This document shows positions 4,993 through 6,146 of a stretch of 6,146 bases of DNA, in pieces; position 1 is the first letter of the stretch, and each line of letters opens with the position of its first letter. The position numbers were made by a program, and so were the translations under genes. Source of the DNA: Bacteroidetes bacterium GWA2_31_9b. GTDB lineage: Bacteria; Bacteroidota; Bacteroidia; Bacteroidales; UBA12077. The DNA is taken from contig MENE01000021.1 of assembly GCA_001769005.1 (NCBI GenBank), positions 1,758 through 7,903 on the forward strand, in the 5' to 3' direction. The notes below the pieces were generated by a model. The model did not search any database and was not told the DNA's origin. It was given only the letters and a program-made list of their open reading frames with translations.

Positions 4993-6146
4993 CTATTTGC
5001 TTTTATTTGTAGGCTCACCAATCAACGTTGCAGAAGTACAATCAATAATTTCAACATTTACATAATCGCCAACAGAATGGTTTAATCGTGGAAAAACTAC
5101 AACCTTATTTTGCGATGTTCGTCCAAAAAGAAAATCTCTTGACTTTTTAGAATAGCCTTCAACAAGTACTTCAAAAGTTTTTCCTAAATCCAGCTTTTTA
5201 CCTTTTTCAGAAAGTTCGCTTTGTAAATCAATAATCTCGGTTAATCTTTGAGATTTTACACTTTCCAGTATGTCGTCTTTTAAATGCCTTGATGCATATG
5301 TATTTGGTCTTTCGGAGTATTTAAACATATATGCAAAATCATAATTTACTTCTTTCATTAAACTAAGAGTATCAGCATGATCTTGTTCAGTTTCTCCCGG
5401 AAATCCTGTCATTAAATCCGTTGACACAGCACAGTCGGGGATAATTTGCTTAATCGAGTTAATTCTGTTTATATACCATTCTCTTGTATAACCTCGTTTC
5501 ATTAATTCTAATATTCGTGAACTTCCCGATTGAGCAGGTAAATGAATGTGTTTGCAAATATTTGTGTATTTATTTATTGTATGAAGCAGGTCGTCTGATA
5601 AATCTTTTGGATGCGATGTTGAAAAACGTACTCGTAATTGATCACTAATTTGTGCAACCATCTCAAGCAGTTGTGGAAATGTTACTTTTTCGTTATTTTC
5701 TGATTTCCATTTGTATGAGTCAACATTCTGACCTATTAAAGTAACTTCTTTATACCCATTTTTCAATAAATTTTCAATTTCTGCTAATATCGATTTTGGT
5801 TCACGACTTCTCTCTGCTCCACGAACATAAGGTACAATACAATAAGAGCACATATTGTTGCAACCTCTCATAATAGACACAAATGCAGAAATGCGGTTTC
5901 TGTCAAGCCTTATGGGGCTTATATCAGCATAAGTTTCTTCTCTCGAAAGAATTACATTTACTGCTTTCTGACCTGTGCCCGCATTTTCTAATAACTGAGG
6001 TAAATCTCTATATGCATCGGGTCCAACAACAATATCGATGGCTTTTTCTTCATCAATAAGTTTTTCTTTTAATCTTTCGGCCATACAACCAATAACTCCA
6101 ATTATAAGCTCTGGTTTCCTTCTCTTAATCTGCCTGAAAATATCTA
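4993..6146 (-). CDS. miaB: tRNA-2-methylthio-N6-dimethylallyladenosine synthase MiaB, N-terminus outside
   Basis: MiaB is a cytosolic radical-SAM methylthiotransferase that converts i6A37 to ms2i6A37 in tRNAs reading UNN codons. The frame stays open to the right edge, so the 383 residues seen lack about 60-90 N-terminal ones. The ATG at 6084 is internal, because GVIGC directly before it matches the family's GCMAER motif. Cys20 is the third [4Fe-4S] ligand of the N-terminal domain; the other two are off the window. The radical-SAM cluster motif CNNMCSYC (Cys95, Cys99, Cys102; nt 5839-5862) is followed by IVPYVRGAERSREP, which marks MiaB rather than RimO or MtaB. Later come STSHP, HIHLPAQSGS and TGFPGET. 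A TRAM RNA-binding domain fills about 320-383 (FGRTSQNKVVVFP). All visible catalytic residues are intact. It ends in TAG, 5 bp from the end of the STAS gene, with no hairpin visible between them. Confidence 0.96.
   Translation of the reverse strand, partial: DIFRQIKRRKPELIIGVIGCMAERLKEKLIDEEKAIDIVVGPDAYRDLPQLLENAGTGQKAVNVILSREETYADISPIRLDRNRISAFVSIMRGCNNMCSYCIVPYVRGAERSREPKSILAEIENLLKNGYKEVTLIGQNVDSYKWKSENNEKVTFPQLLEMVAQISDQLRVRFSTSHPKDLSDDLLHTINKYTNICKHIHLPAQSGSSRILELMKRGYTREWYINRINSIKQIIPDCAVSTDLMTGFPGETEQDHADTLSLMKEVNYDFAYMFKYSERPNTYASRHLKDDILESVKSQRLTEIIDLQSELSEKGKKLDLGKTFEVLVEGYSKKSRDFLFGRTSQNKVVVFPRLNHSVGDYVNVEIIDCTSATLIGEPTNKSK

Noticed and set aside
6082..6084. ATG as the start of miaB
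   Set aside because: The 20 codons before it stay open and encode IIGVIGC, which joins MAER to form the conserved GCMAER motif. The gene continues off the right edge.
1..6146. Insertion sequence, prophage or recent horizontal transfer
   Set aside because: No transposase, integrase or terminal inverted repeats are present. Base and codon use look even across the genes, and five of the six have clear housekeeping or signalling families.

Overview
The window looks like ordinary chromosomal DNA from a low-GC member of the Bacteroidota. Four things point that way. The MiaB and TadA proteins carry wording I associate with that phylum. The leaders are A-rich and lack Shine-Dalgarno sequences. Matches to the Bacteroidota -7 element (TAnnTTTG) lie ahead of genes. 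A lineage-typical secreted Trp/Tyr-rich repeat protein is present. The phylum call is an inference from recalled family patterns, not from a search.

Layout, left to right. The C-terminal half of an M3 zinc metallopeptidase (+) enters from the left edge and ends at 937. It converges on tadA (-, 968-1408), and the two share a perfect 13-bp hairpin terminator that contains the tadA stop codon. A short divergent promoter region (1409-1555) separates tadA from aspS (+, 1556-3316). aspS ends in a tandem TAA TAA and then a second bidirectional hairpin, shared with a convergent gene for a secreted, cysteine-free protein built of about nine ~31-residue repeats (-, 3369-4322). About 356 bp of very AT-rich, non-coding DNA follows, with a likely promoter and two small dyads. 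A single-domain STAS protein of the anti-sigma-factor-antagonist type comes next (+, 4679-4987). It runs to within 5 bp of the 3' end of miaB (-, from 4993 past the right edge at 6146), with no visible terminator between them.

The genes alternate in strand, so no two of them form an operon here. Three of the six act on tRNA. TadA makes inosine at wobble position 34, MiaB methylthiolates the modified A37, and AspRS charges tRNA-Asp. The AspRS has Leu31 and Lys83, the combination expected of a tRNA-Asp-specific (discriminating) enzyme. The other three are a peptide-degrading enzyme, an envelope or secreted protein of unknown role, and a probable phospho-switch protein whose partners are not in the window.

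I do not see a new multi-gene system. The items most worth a second look are the repeat protein, the orphan STAS protein, and the way gene ends and terminators overlap.
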